From NCBI RefSeq assembly GCF_000005505.3, contig NC_016132.3:44406914-44470913 (forward strand): 64,000 nucleotides of DNA, in the 5' to 3' direction. This DNA comes from Brachypodium distachyon. Taxonomy: Eukaryota > Streptophyta > Magnoliopsida > Poales > Poaceae. Numbering within the stretch: position 1 is the stretch's first letter; each line of letters starts with the position of its first letter. The notes under the pieces are model-generated. The model had not been told where the DNA came from. It saw only the letters and a list, made by a program, of their open reading frames with translations, and searched no databases. Below, one piece after another: positions 47,401-56,050 of this stretch. The translations under genes and the position numbers were made by a program.

Positions 47401-50214
47401 CTTCATCATGCATGTTTTTCCACATTTGCGACATGGGCAACGCATCATCAAAAGTCCTTTTCGTTCCATATCACCTTTCGCGACTCCAAAAAAGACCATC
47501 CATTCGGTTATCCATCGAGCCTTGATTCTTTCCTTGGCGTACATCTAAGAACGGTCCTTCGATCTACAACACAATACACAAGAAAACAAAAAAGCAAAAT
47601 AGTTAGCCTAATCATTGACAAGGAGATTAAGGTGCTAATTAACCGGAGCTAACTAAAATTTTGAAATTAGAGACATTCGGAGAGAAATTGGAGGCCGGCG
47701 AGAAAGATCGGGAGGGAGAGAGAGCTCGCAAGCGAGAGGGAAGCTCCGGGCGACGACGAGAAGGCCGCATTTTGGCCGGCGGCCGCGGAGCTCAAAAATT
47801 TGAAATTGGGGAAATTCGGAGAGAAATTGGAGGCCGGCGAGAGAGATCGGGGGGGGGGGGGGGGGGAGAGAGACATCGGGAGGGAGAGGGAAGCTTAGGG
47901 CTCGTAGATCGGAGCTCGGCGGCCATGGTCGCTCGCCGGCCATGGAGGCGGCGCCGCCGGCGCGGGGGGGAGGGAGGAGGGGCTACCTGGGGGGCTCGCC
48001 GGCGACCATGGCGCGGTCAGGCAGCACCTCGCTATTGCCGGAGAGGAAGGGGCCGCAGCTGGTCTGTTACAACGCGCGGCGCGACCAGCTGCGGCTCCGC
48101 TCAGCGTATTTAGAACGCGACGAGCATCAGTGTCGGTCGAGGTTTCCGCGACTGTTATTGATAATCGTGTACACATCAGTGACGGTCGAGCTGGGCCGAC
48201 CGTTACTGATGCATGGTTAGTCAGTGGCGGTCGCCCCATAACCGACCGCCATTGATGTTACTCGCGAGCTATGGGTGTACATCAGTGGCGGTCGTTTCTC
48301 GCGACCGCCACTGATGTGTCGCTGGCCAGAGACAGGCGGTGCCTGCTCGGTTCATCAGTAACGGTCGTGGTCGCGACCGACACTGATGTTCTTCATCAGT
48401 AACGGTCGCGCCGGACCCGTTACTGATGTCGTTGCATATAGACCGTTTTGTAGTAGTGGGGGTATATATTGAACCAAATCTCATTTATTTTCTATACTAT
48501 AATATATGGGTTTGCTCATGCATATCTAAGATTTTGTTGTCTTTGTTTCTCTAATGGCATAGAATATGCATTACAGGTAACATTTGCATTACATGGTTTG
48601 GCCCAATTCCGAAGGTGATCATCACAGAGCCGGAGCTAGTGAGAGAAATCCTATCAAACAAGTCTGGCCACATCGAGAAGTTCACGAACAAACGTCTGAT
48701 GAAGCTGATAGCCCTTGGGATTGCAAGCTATGACGGGGATAAATGGGCGAAGCATCGGAGGATTCTGAACCCTGCTTTCCATCTGGAAAAGCTCAAGGTA
48801 CTATTTTTTACAAGCTCCTAGCTCCTGTACGCACAACAACACCATATGTGTGTGCTAACCGATGCTATTTTAGGGCATGTTGCCGGCTTTCGTGACGTGC
48901 TGCACCGAGCTAATTGGCAGCTGGGAGAGTAAACTAGCTATTTCAAATGGATCACAAGAAATAGACATCTGGCAGGAGTTCCAAAACCTCAGCGGAGACG
49001 TGATCTCACGCACAGCGTTCGGAAGCAGCTTCATGGAAGGACGAAGGATCTTCCAGCTTCAGGCAGAGCAAGCCGTGCGAGTAATGAAAGCCTTCCAATG
49101 TATTTACATCCCAGGCTATTTGTAAGTACCCTCTTTTGTTTGAACTAAATAATCTAGCAGGATGACCAACACATTCATATTACTAGGTTTATTATGTATA
49201 TTGCATTTATATTTTTAAGGTTTAATACTTTAACTTCGAGAAATAAGTATACAGGATGGTCGGTTCTTTGAATCTACATATGCCTACACTCAGTGCAACT
49301 GCTTTGTGCAGGCTCTTTCCTACGGAAAACAACAGGAGGATGAAGGAAATCAACCAGGAAATTGAAGGACTATTGAGAGGAATCATCAAGAAGAGGGAGC
49401 GCGCAATCGAGAGCGATGGGCACGGACACGATTTGCTTGGTTTAATGCTGGAGTCGAACATGGCTATTGGAACATCTAGCTCGAGGATGAGCACAGAGGA
49501 AGTGATTGAGGAGTGCAAGCTCTTCTACTTTGCAGGGATGGAGACTACATCAGTGTTGCTCACATGGACATTCATTGTGCTTGGCATGCACCCTGAGTGG
49601 CAGGATGAAGCGAGGGAGGAGGTCCTAAGTGTGTTTGGCAAGGGCAAGCCCAGCTTCAATGGTCTTAATCGATTGAAAACGGCAAGTGTTTGTCACGGTT
49701 TTCTCAGAGCTACATCAAAACTTCTAATTTAAAATTTGCTTGAGAGCCATTGCTTACTATGTTGTGGATCCAATTTTTCATCTAGGTGACGATGATACTG
49801 TATGAGGTGCTCAGGTTGTATCCACCAGCAGTTACGTTGAACCGAAAGACATCCAAAGAAATGCAGATAGGAGGCATCACATATCCTAAAGGGGTAGTCT
49901 TTGAGTTGCCTGTAATATTGGTACACCACAACCCCAACATATGGGGAAAAGATGCGTTGGAGTTCAAGCCTCAAAGGTTTGCCCAGGGGATTTCCAAGGC
50001 AACCAATGATAGACCAGTGTTCTTTCCATTCGGTTCGGGGCCAAGGATTTGCATTGGTCAGAACTTCGCTCTGCTTGAGGCTAAGATGGTTCTTTGCATG
50101 GTCCTTCGGCGTTTCGAGTTTCAACTCTCACCATCCTATGCCCATGCACCATTCAACGTTATGGCACTAAATCCTCAGTATGGTGCACAAATTATAATCA
50201 AGACTCTCGGATGA
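41452..50214 (+). CDS. Cytochrome P450, CYP72A family (gene 4), 5 exons, CACTA in intron 1
   Basis: Exons: 41452-41773, 48577-48797, 48874-49121, 49312-49681, 49786-50214. They join to 1590 bp, 529 residues, with no frameshift or stop. It has the ER anchor ([11 protein letters not shown]), [12 protein letters not shown]-helix [14 protein letters not shown]-helix AGMETT (about 338-343), EVLR, FKPQRF and haem loop [10 protein letters not shown] with Cys at about 476. Intron 1 is 6803 bp because a CACTA transposon occupies 42473-48458; without it the intron would be about 0.8 kb. Intron 3 is only 190 bp, against 1.4 and 3.5 kb in genes 3 and 2. Intron 4 begins GCAAGT. The protein could be functional if the long intron is spliced. 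Substrate unknown. Confidence 0.93.
42492..42720. repeat. CACTA subterminal repeat cluster, left side
   Basis: At least six ATCAGTAACGGTC-like motifs occur here in both orientations, some as facing pairs that form palindromes (for example around CATCAGTAACGGTCTGG and GACCGTTACTGATG). Such clusters bind transposase or TnpA-like protein in En/Spm elements. Confidence 0.85.
43202..43556 (-). CDS. Ulp1/C48-type cysteine protease domain exon of the CACTA second gene
   Basis: The minus-strand frame reads FVSFENKDHWVTILIC, then AVYYFDS, and finally CQQQPPGSVFCGYYCCHIL. This gives the His (in HW), Asp (in FDS) and Gln/Cys (FCGYY) arrangement of Ulp1/SENP peptidases. The annotated exon begins after an AG at about 43557. 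ULP-like domains are known accessory parts of plant CACTA and some MULE elements. The upstream exon is 43618-44118. The domain looks undamaged, in contrast to the transposase. Confidence 0.75.
43618..44118 (-). CDS. CACTA second-gene exon upstream of the protease domain
   Basis: This 166-residue frame contains VSREMQQIHQFYMQASASSQ and DRQKLDINLLRLWFAYQIRE, helical segments like those that precede the Ulp1 domain in plant CACTA accessory proteins. The end (YADDDFILFFLNLE) leads into a GTAAGT-type donor near 43620 and then the protease exon. It shares strand and order with 44296-44853, 45085-45450 and 45682-46293, probably as one multi-exon gene. Confidence 0.6.
   Translation of the reverse strand: MAREFDRVLLYYPGRPMVTENSLRAVSREMQQIHQFYMQASASSQQHAQQINVRIPKDYGFYDQETGNIQERLITIGVEFNELFHLCDRQKLDINLLRLWFAYQIRELRRLKVKKVAILDPALFKYGDIGLVPEKDASRTMASKYLVACLEKYADDDFILFFLNLE
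44296..44853 (-). CDS. CACTA second-gene exon with conserved transposon domain
   Basis: The frame carries KCRIHVDKPGKPVGAIDR and GIPLPPEEGVDILGSCPNY, sequence I recognise as recurrent in grass transposon proteins (a domain of unknown function often annotated in such ORFs). It is followed by a Ser/Pro-rich linker. Role in transposition unknown. Confidence 0.6.
   Translation of the reverse strand: MPFSCYAQAPVKCRIHVDKPGKPVGAIDRLMPRQSPPLVHGILMNDAQVSVMVDSVVDDHRDYGIPLPPEEGVDILGSCPNYQIMWPRSLVSLYNQRRLSMTPSPSVQKGNSHSPLGLSPRILPPVDAGGDEERAMSMSAQLKDSQTTGSAQAGSVPPTFSLLGAAESMGGRKIDDKYKAEEQKA
45085..45450 (-). CDS. CACTA second-gene exon, low-complexity linker
   Basis: This 121-residue frame has a helical Ala/Gln/Glu-rich centre (KIIEQAKAEAQEQASIVSQE) and a proline-rich C terminus. 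I recognise no fold. Its position between the 45682-46293 and 44296-44853 coding blocks on the same strand supports its being an exon of the same CACTA gene. Confidence 0.45.
   Translation of the reverse strand: MQSKRWESAVTVGLQKAEHTGRVLGEGEGACWDDYFPPVPKQSRVQKKLPASSKIIEQAKAEAQEQASIVSQEVSREYAVQAVHHLVSALAKDHPALGTILGGGVEGLRNLLPPLPPLPPR
45682..46293 (-). CDS. CACTA second-gene N-terminal region (transposase_24-like)
   Basis: This 203-residue basic frame contains YVAVARKYCKITDEWSDISQ, FRNGLANWKTSARRWMDKPY and WPSVTDEAEWKKFKKE, like the plant transposase (Ptta/En/Spm, transposase_24) family found in the second ORF of plant CACTA elements, thought to bind DNA. An 18-bp direct repeat with the codons GADLNV spans its start (46291-46308) and the truncated transposase end (46326-46343), which looks like a deletion or rearrangement junction. 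Confidence 0.6.
   Translation of the reverse strand: MPSETPAKKPRKKTPRGSHNLKKFCYVVTRHSERGRPESPERAQKAFATTYVAVARKYCKITDEWSDISQVVRDTCITDVARRFQVTNEWRERFLAAINIAFRNGLANWKTSARRWMDKPYKIIKKKWPSVTDEAEWKKFKKESSDPTFIAKSERMRALRLRKPLNDRLGSAGKEGKKKVWRKQDQILEAAGRVPPVHDMLED
46317..47550 (-). pseudogene. CACTA TNP2-type transposase remnant, N-terminal part only
   Basis: Minus strand. The transposase-associated domain comes first (MRCPCRKCGKTCMM, HVLASGFVDGYSRW), then the start of the TNP2 region (CPNDCMVYIGEHENHESC, CHICGASRY, GLSTDGINLFGNMNNKH). Damage: the usual start MDRSWM reads KDRS-stop-M near 47540, so both start codon and Trp are lost; an extra base near 47199-47202 shifts the frame between 47176 and 47186; and the protein ends after GADLNVYL, so the catalytic core and C terminus are gone. 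This copy cannot supply transposase, though its ends could still be recognised in trans. Confidence 0.85.
47849..47868 (+). repeat. Poly-G tract in the CACTA 5' region
   Basis: About 18 consecutive G lie within a purine-rich zone. The flanking segment GGAGAGAAATTGGAGGCCGG occurs twice (about 47681 and 47818), a direct repeat within the element's leader. Confidence 0.7.
48120..48445. repeat. CACTA subterminal repeat cluster, right side
   Basis: About ten CATCAGTGGCGGTCG, CATCAGTAACGGTCG and CATCAGTGTCGGTCG motifs in alternating orientation fill this interval. It mirrors the left cluster and is the promoter-proximal end for the element's minus-strand genes. Confidence 0.85.
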
Positions 50215-50284
50215 TTACACCATCTGGAATCTCTGTGGACCTCTCATGGGGTATGTAGTATTTTTTTTTTCAAATTGATAGGTG

Positions 50285-50290
50285 AATAAA
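50285..50290 (+). promoter_or_regulatory. Putative polyadenylation signal of gene 4
   Basis: AATAAA lies 71 bp after the gene 4 stop codon. Confidence 0.4.
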
Positions 50291-51593
50291 TTACAGAAGG
50301 GCGATATAAATTTCTAGATCAAGCGAGAGTGCTTGTATTGACTTGTATAAATTTATCATTGGAAATTAAATTAGGGTTTGGTTATTGGTTCTACGGACAC
50401 CAAGGATTAACTCGAAGCGGTTAGCATGCTGAAAATATTAACGGCGGATCAAAGTTTGAACCTTTGAATAAAAATATAACCCAATGAGAAACTCCATTTG
50501 TTCAAAACTTGTCTACTCATTTCTTCCCCAAATTGGAGGGGGAGAGAGAGAGAGAGATTAGGGAGTACCAACTTATCCGCCTGGCCCACACATCGGAGCC
50601 CAGTCAATGAGGAAGACAAAAGGGATCTCATTGGACATCACGATATTTTGTTTAACAAATGGGTAGGACAAATGAAGACTCGCCCTTGGAGATGCCCTTA
50701 TGCATGTGGCTTCATCTTTGTTCGATTCCCGATCAACTCAAACGTGCAACTGCATGCTCTATCTTCCACCTGAGGAACTCGCTGTGTCATATATATATAC
50801 GCTCTCTCCCTCCTGAATTCCCCCAACCGGTCCCCTTCCTCAGCAGCAAATGGATCTCGTCTCGAACCACGCCCCCTCTCTTCCACTTAGTGTGTATCGC
50901 AGGAGTCTCGTCATGAAGGCGTGCCTGTCTGGCCGTTGGTCTAGCTCCACTTTTTTTCGGAAAAGGAGGGCATCCTCCAGGCCTCTGCATCGGTCGATGC
51001 ACACAACCATGGTCTAGCTCCACTTGCACGCATGATCACCTCGAGCATGTAGGCGAGCTGCTCCTGCCAGAGATCCTCTTCGTCTTCACATCATCAAGCC
51101 CACAGATCACCACACCGGTTGAGCCTCATGCTTGAGGTCCAACATGAGCGAAGGAGCGGCTGGCAGGGAAGGCATGACCGAGGCTAGCTAGCTGGCACCA
51201 AGACAGCTGGATCACCTATAAGATATTGAGTGTTGCGCTGATATGGCCTGCAATCGACCGAACACTACCTTATAGATATGTTTGGATGGTGACCAAACTT
51301 TACCCTGCCAAAGTTTTTGTGATTAACCAAGATTTGGTCCTAGTTTGGATAAATCTTTCCTCGATATTGATATTGCCAATATTAGTGTTTTTTTATATGA
51401 CTTTGATCAAATTTAACCTTTTCTTACAGCTGACCAAATTTAATTTAAGTCTCATGTGTATTATTCACCCTGTTCTGGATCCAACACCTGCATCATCACT
51501 CCACCCTTGGCCTCGTTTTTTGGATCTCTGCCATTAATTATGACACGGTTGATCCGCTCTTGTTGCCTGGCATCCAATGTTTGTACAGCTTTA
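50291..51593. other. Intergenic DNA downstream of gene 4
   Basis: No supported gene. It contains the short LINE tail 50953-51009 with its target duplication. The other ORFs (50498-50773, 51226-51537) show no domain. Confidence 0.5.
50953..51009 (-). mobile_element. 57-bp LINE tail with 16-bp target duplication
   Basis: TGGTCTAGCTCCACTT at 50937-50952 is repeated exactly at 51010-51025. The insert between them is a poly-T followed by CGGAAAAGGAGGGCATCC and CAGGCCTCTGCATCGGTCGA, which is the LINE 3' consensus in reverse. It is an extremely 5'-truncated retrotransposition event. Confidence 0.88.
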
Positions 51594-51826
51594 GGCTGGT
51601 CATAGTGGGGAGTAACTTAGAGTGGTATCATGATTATGTTATTAGTCTAAGTTACTACCTTCATGCTGGGTAGTAACTTATATGTTGTGTAAAACATTGT
51701 GTCATTTATTATGTTGTAGACTCATCTTGTCTTGATTTGTGTGATGTTATGGTAACATATCTAGTTATCACATCACTAATTTTTTCATTTATTATCATGC
51801 CACATCACAAAATTGCCTAGTTGGCA
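51594..51826 (+). mobile_element. Tourist-like MITE fragment (left end)
   Basis: TTA precedes GGCTGGTCATAGTGGGGAGT, the typical terminus of a common grass Tourist/Harbinger MITE. The matching right end is missing or too diverged, and a Stowaway-like left end (CTACCTCCGTTTAGG, 51831) follows directly. Confidence 0.55.
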
Positions 51827-51830
51827 CTTA

Positions 51831-52028
51831 CTACCTCCGTTTAGGTTTATAAGGCCCATGCGGAATTTTATGCCAAACTTTGACCAAAAATTACATTGTT
51901 AATATGAGATTATTGCGGCACAAAAGATATATTGTTGGTTTCCTTTTGAAAAACTCTTTCTAATGGTATAGATTTTATATACATATATTAAATATAATTT
52001 AATATTTTGAATAATTGTTGATCAAATA
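51831..52028. mobile_element. Stowaway-like fragment (left end only)
   Basis: TA at 51829-51830 followed by CTACCTCCGTTTAGGTTTAT matches Stowaway ends. The AT-rich body runs into the poly-T of the minus-strand LINE, and I could not find the right end. Confidence 0.45.
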
Positions 52029-55000
52029 TTTTTTTTCGAAAAGGGGTGGAAACCCAGGCCACTGCATCTAAACGATGCCATTTTTATTGCAAAGATAAAA
52101 AAAATGGGTCTTATAAGTCACCGACAAGCGATCATGGAAAAAAAATAAGCCAGCAAAAAACATCAAACATGGTGACTAAAATTGGAGGTGTCTAGTACAC
52201 CGCCAGCCAGCCCAGTTGAAGACATCCCGAGAGACCGTCTCCAGCCGGTTGCATCCAAAATCCATAAGCCCCCGCAGGTGCGTAGGAAGCAGGAAAGCCC
52301 AAAAAAGGATCCAGTGCGTAGCTTTGAAGATAACCTGCAAAAAATGGGGAACTCTGGATCGATTAAAAATCGCATCGTTTCTGCAATTCCAGATAGCCCA
52401 ACAGAAAACTGAAACTCCCATCCGTATATGAGCTTTAACTTTTTTCTCTACCCCACTAAGCCAGTTGCCAAACAAATTAGTAATTGACGGGGGGGGGGGG
52501 GGGGGAAGATTAAATGTAACAAAAATGATGCGCCAAATAATACGGGCAAGAGGGCAGGAGAGAAAACGATGTTGAACGCTCTCATCAGCATCACAGAAAC
52601 AACATTTTCAGCTCCCACCCCAATTCCGTTTTGCAAGATTGTCCTTAGTTAAAATAACCCGTCGGTCCAGAAACCACATAAATTTTTTTACTTTAGAGGG
52701 AATCTTTAGCTTCCAAATATATTTCCGTTGAAATACCGTTTGCCCATCCATAAAGTCCGCGTACATAGACTTTACAGAGAAGACACCCGAGGAAGTCAGA
52801 CTCCAAACAAATCTGTCGGGCTCGGTCGTGAAATTAACCTCCATCAGCCGCTAAACCAAGTGAAGCCATCTTATCCATTTATTCCCAGTGAGGTTCCATC
52901 TAAAACAAATATTTAGAGGAATTGTCTGGAAGACCGCGACAACAGAAACGTTTTTATGATGTACTATGCGGTACAGGGATGGATATTGGTCGGAGAGTGG
53001 CGAAGTGCCGAGCCAGGTGTTTTCCCAAGAAAAGAATTCCGGTACCATCCCCAAGGATGAAGCACCCGCGACTAAAAAAATCATCTTTAACATGCATAAG
53101 GCCTTTCCAAAACTGCGAGTAAGTCGATTTGGCTGCTGTTTGAGAGAGGGTACTCTTGTGGAGGTATTTGTTCCATAGCATCTCTTGCCACATCCCATCC
53201 TCGTTAAGAAGCTTAAACATCCATTTGCTAAGGAGGCATCTATTTTTAACTTCCACGAGCTCGATGCCCAGGCCGCCTTGATCTTTGGGGCGGCAACTAA
53301 TATTCCATTTGGTCAATCTGTACTTGCGTTTATGCTTGTCCGATTGCCAAAAGAAACGAAATCGGTAAAAATGTAAACTTTTACGAACTCCAACGGGAAT
53401 TTCAAGAAAAGATAACATAAACATGAGCATGGAAGTCAACACCGAATTAATGAGAGTAAGGCGGTCACCGTAGGACAGCAACTTACCTTTCCAACAACCC
53501 AATTTTTTCTCAAAGCGATCCTCCACCGATTTCCATTCCTTATTAAGGAGAGGGCGAAAATGAATTGGAATTCCCAGATACCGAAACGGGAGAGATCCAG
53601 ATTCACATCCAAACATACGCTTGTAGCTAAGTTCCTCGTCTTTGGCGTTACCGAAACAAGAAATCTTACTTTTATGGAAATTGATTTTAAGGCCAGAGAA
53701 CTGTTCAAAGATACAAAGGATTAATTTCATATTAACGGCTTTCGCTAAGTCGTGTTCTATGAAAATAATCATGTCATCCGCATATTGAAAAATAGAGACA
53801 CCACCCTCAACGAGATGAGGAACCAGTCCTCCAACTTGGCCATCTTCCTTGGCACGAGCAATTAGGATGGCCAGCATATCCGCAATAATATTAAACAGGA
53901 TCAGGGACAGAGGATCACCCTATCTCAAACCTTTACGAGTTTGAAAAAAATGGCCCACATCGTCATTAACTTTGACCCCCACACTCCCACCCTGAACAAA
54001 TTGTGAAATCCAGTTGCACCAGATTGGGTCGAATCCCTTCATACGGAGTGCTTGTTGCAGGAAAAGCCATTTGACTTTATCGTAGGCCTTTTCAAAATCA
54101 ATTTTAAAAAACACCCCATCCATTTTCTTCCAATGATGCTCATGGATGGTCTCACGAAGAACAACAACACCTTCTAAGATGTGTCGTCCTGGCATAAAAG
54201 CCGTTTGAGTTAGGGTAACCATCTGGCTAGCGATCCCCGCAATGCGATTAGTAGCGACTTTTGTAAAAAAATTGAAGCTCACATTAAGGATACAAATAGG
54301 CCTGTATTGCTGGATTTGAACCGCATCTTCTTTTTTAGGAATCAACGTGATGATTCCAAAATTAAGATTAAACAGAGGCAGCTGGCCTATTTGGAGCTGG
54401 GAAAAAAGTGCCAACAAATCGAGTTTAATAAAATTCCAGCAAAACTAATAGAACTCCGCGGGGAAACCATCAGGACCATGCGCTTTGTTATGTTCTATCT
54501 GGAAAATGGCATCATGCACTTCCTGCTCGGAAAATGCCGCCACGAGAATGGCATTCTCCACCGCAGAAAGTTGAGGTATATCATCAACTTGTGATTCCAC
54601 CAAGGAGAAATTATTTGGTTCCAAAGCTCCAAATAATTTCTTATAATATTTAGAGATATAGAGTTGAAGATTAGCCTACCCGGTGATAGTCCCCTCCTCT
54701 TGCTCAAGCTGGAAAATCTTCTTCTTTCTGTGTTTCCCATTATCAATAAGGTGAAAAAATTTCGTGTTACTCTCACCCTCCTGAATGTATTTAACCTTTG
54801 CCCGTTGGGCCCATTTCGAATTCTCGTCCCGTCGTAGCTTAGATACGAAATCACTAACTTCCCTCGACGTGGCCCGTTCGGCCATGGTGAGATCGACGGA
54901 TTCGGCTTTAATATCAAGATCATCAATAATTTTAAGAAGACGGTCACGCTCCTTTTTATATTTTCCACTTAGGTTCTTAGCCCATCCACGAAGAAAACGG

Positions 55001-55497
55001 CGTAAGTGCCTAATCTTATTTTGCCATCTCTCCATGGGCTTGCGACCCGAAGTCACCGAAACCCATTCAGCTGCAATTAAGTCATAGAAGCCTTCCTCGC
55101 GTAACCAGGAAAGCTCAAAAGAGAATTGGGCACGGTTTCCTAAGTGAGGCTGGCTGCCGGAATCAATATACAAAGGTGTATGGTCGGACCCTGAGCGGGT
55201 CAACGCATGGACAGACACCAAAGGAAACTTTTGTTCCCAGCCAATACTTGAGAGAATACAATCTAACTTCTCGAAGGTTGGAACCTCACTTCTGCTAGCC
55301 CAAGTAAATTGTCTACCCGAAAGAGCAATCTCCCGCAAGTCAAGACTTTCAATAATGGCCTTTTAAAAACAAAAGGCCACTTAGCATTAAAACGGTCATT
55401 GTTTTTTTCTTCCCGACGACGAATAATATTAAAATCGCCTCCAACAAGCATAGGTTGAGTTTCCGCCTCACATATACGAACTAGTTCGGCGAAAAAT
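52029..55497 (-). mobile_element. 5'-truncated L1-type LINE, minus strand
   Basis: The 3' end is the poly-T/TTTTCGAAAAGGGG end at about 52023-52045, and the body holds endonuclease, RT and zf-RVT regions in minus-strand order. The 5' end breaks within the endonuclease (FFAELVRICEAETQPM) at about 55497, so it is truncated. A 19-20 bp G run lies at about 52489. No convincing target duplication was recognised. Confidence 0.88.
52176..55495 (-). pseudogene. LINE ORF2 remnant: endonuclease end, RT, zf-RVT
   Basis: The order on the minus strand is: endonuclease motif VGGDFNIIR (near 55440), then SGSDHTPLYID (near 55190), a linker, RT with FGIITLIPKKE (near 54345), QTAFMPGRHI, KIDFEKAYDKV, then GLR-stop-GDPLS at about 53922 and YADDMIIF (near 53790). 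It ends with a zf-RVT type region (52608-52844) and a C-terminal block (52176-52475). Damage: a frameshift in an A-run near 55370, another frameshift around 54500-54680, TAG in the conserved GLRQGDPLS motif, further stops after 52954, and a G-run insertion near 52489. It differs in sequence from the plus-strand LINE at 8224, so it represents another lineage. Confidence 0.88.
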
Positions 55498-55914
55498 TAC
55501 AAAAAACATTATAAACATCAAGTATGTTACTAGCTAAGTATTCCCACTATGAGTAGCATTAGAGAGGAGGATATGCTGTAACGGAAGTGCAGAAAGTTGG
55601 AAATAAACATCACGTGACTGCAGCATGTGCCGGCCGGTGCCCGAATTCCAAAGAAGACCAAGCAATCTGAGTTCTGAGCTCAAGCAAGGAAGCAATCAAT
55701 GGGATGCTTCCACTGCAGGGTGCCCATCCTGGGCGTCACCATGCCCCAGGTTGACCTAGCCAATCCCCATCGGAATTTCTTCTCCACCAAGTTCCTTGGG
55801 AGCAAGGCAACATGGCCGGCGTACCGAACCCCACTCGTCTTACACTTGAAGAAACCTTAAACAAATCAGCAGAAATAGACTACACTCAGGGGACACTCTG
55901 TACGTACATGGCTC
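55498..55914. other. Upstream region of gene 5, no gene seen
   Basis: This segment lies between the truncated LINE 5' end and the gene 5 TATA box. I recognise no coding domain; it probably holds the gene 5 promoter. Confidence 0.5.
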
Positions 55915-55921
55915 TATATAA
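55915..55921 (+). promoter_or_regulatory. Putative TATA box of CYP72A gene 5
   Basis: TATATAA lies 130 bp upstream of the ATG at 56051, in a context (GGCTCTATATAACG) typical of plant TATA boxes. Confidence 0.6.
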
Positions 55922-56050
55922 CGTGAGGCCAAATACCGTAGCTTTACCCATCTCCAGTAAAAGTCCACTACAATCGATCAGCTTCTAATACTAGCACAGA
56001 TCGTTATCCCATTTCTACTGGTACTTCGATAGTAACAGTAGACAGAAATA

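Larger units (their letters stand above)
42473..48458 (-). mobile_element. CACTA (En/Spm) transposon inside gene 4 intron 1
   Basis: The left end CACTACTACAGAAATG and the right end TTTTGTAGTAGTG give the TIR CACTACTACA. The exact 3-bp duplication GGG flanks it (42470-42472 and 48459-48461). Length is 5986 bp. Both ends carry clusters of the subterminal motif ATCAGTAACGGTC and variants (ATCAGTGGCGGTC, ATCAGTGTCGGTC) in both orientations. The coding parts run on the minus strand: transposase N-terminal region near the right end, then a second gene ending in a Ulp1-type protease domain. The transposase is broken. Confidence 0.95.

Noticed and set aside
25385..49190. ACTAGCAGGATGACCC-like motif shared in intron 3 of genes 2, 3 and 4 (and similar text near 21585 and 61527)
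   Set aside because: In the introns it is explained by the common origin of the duplicated genes. The other two matches are short and have no defined element ends, so no mobile element was called.
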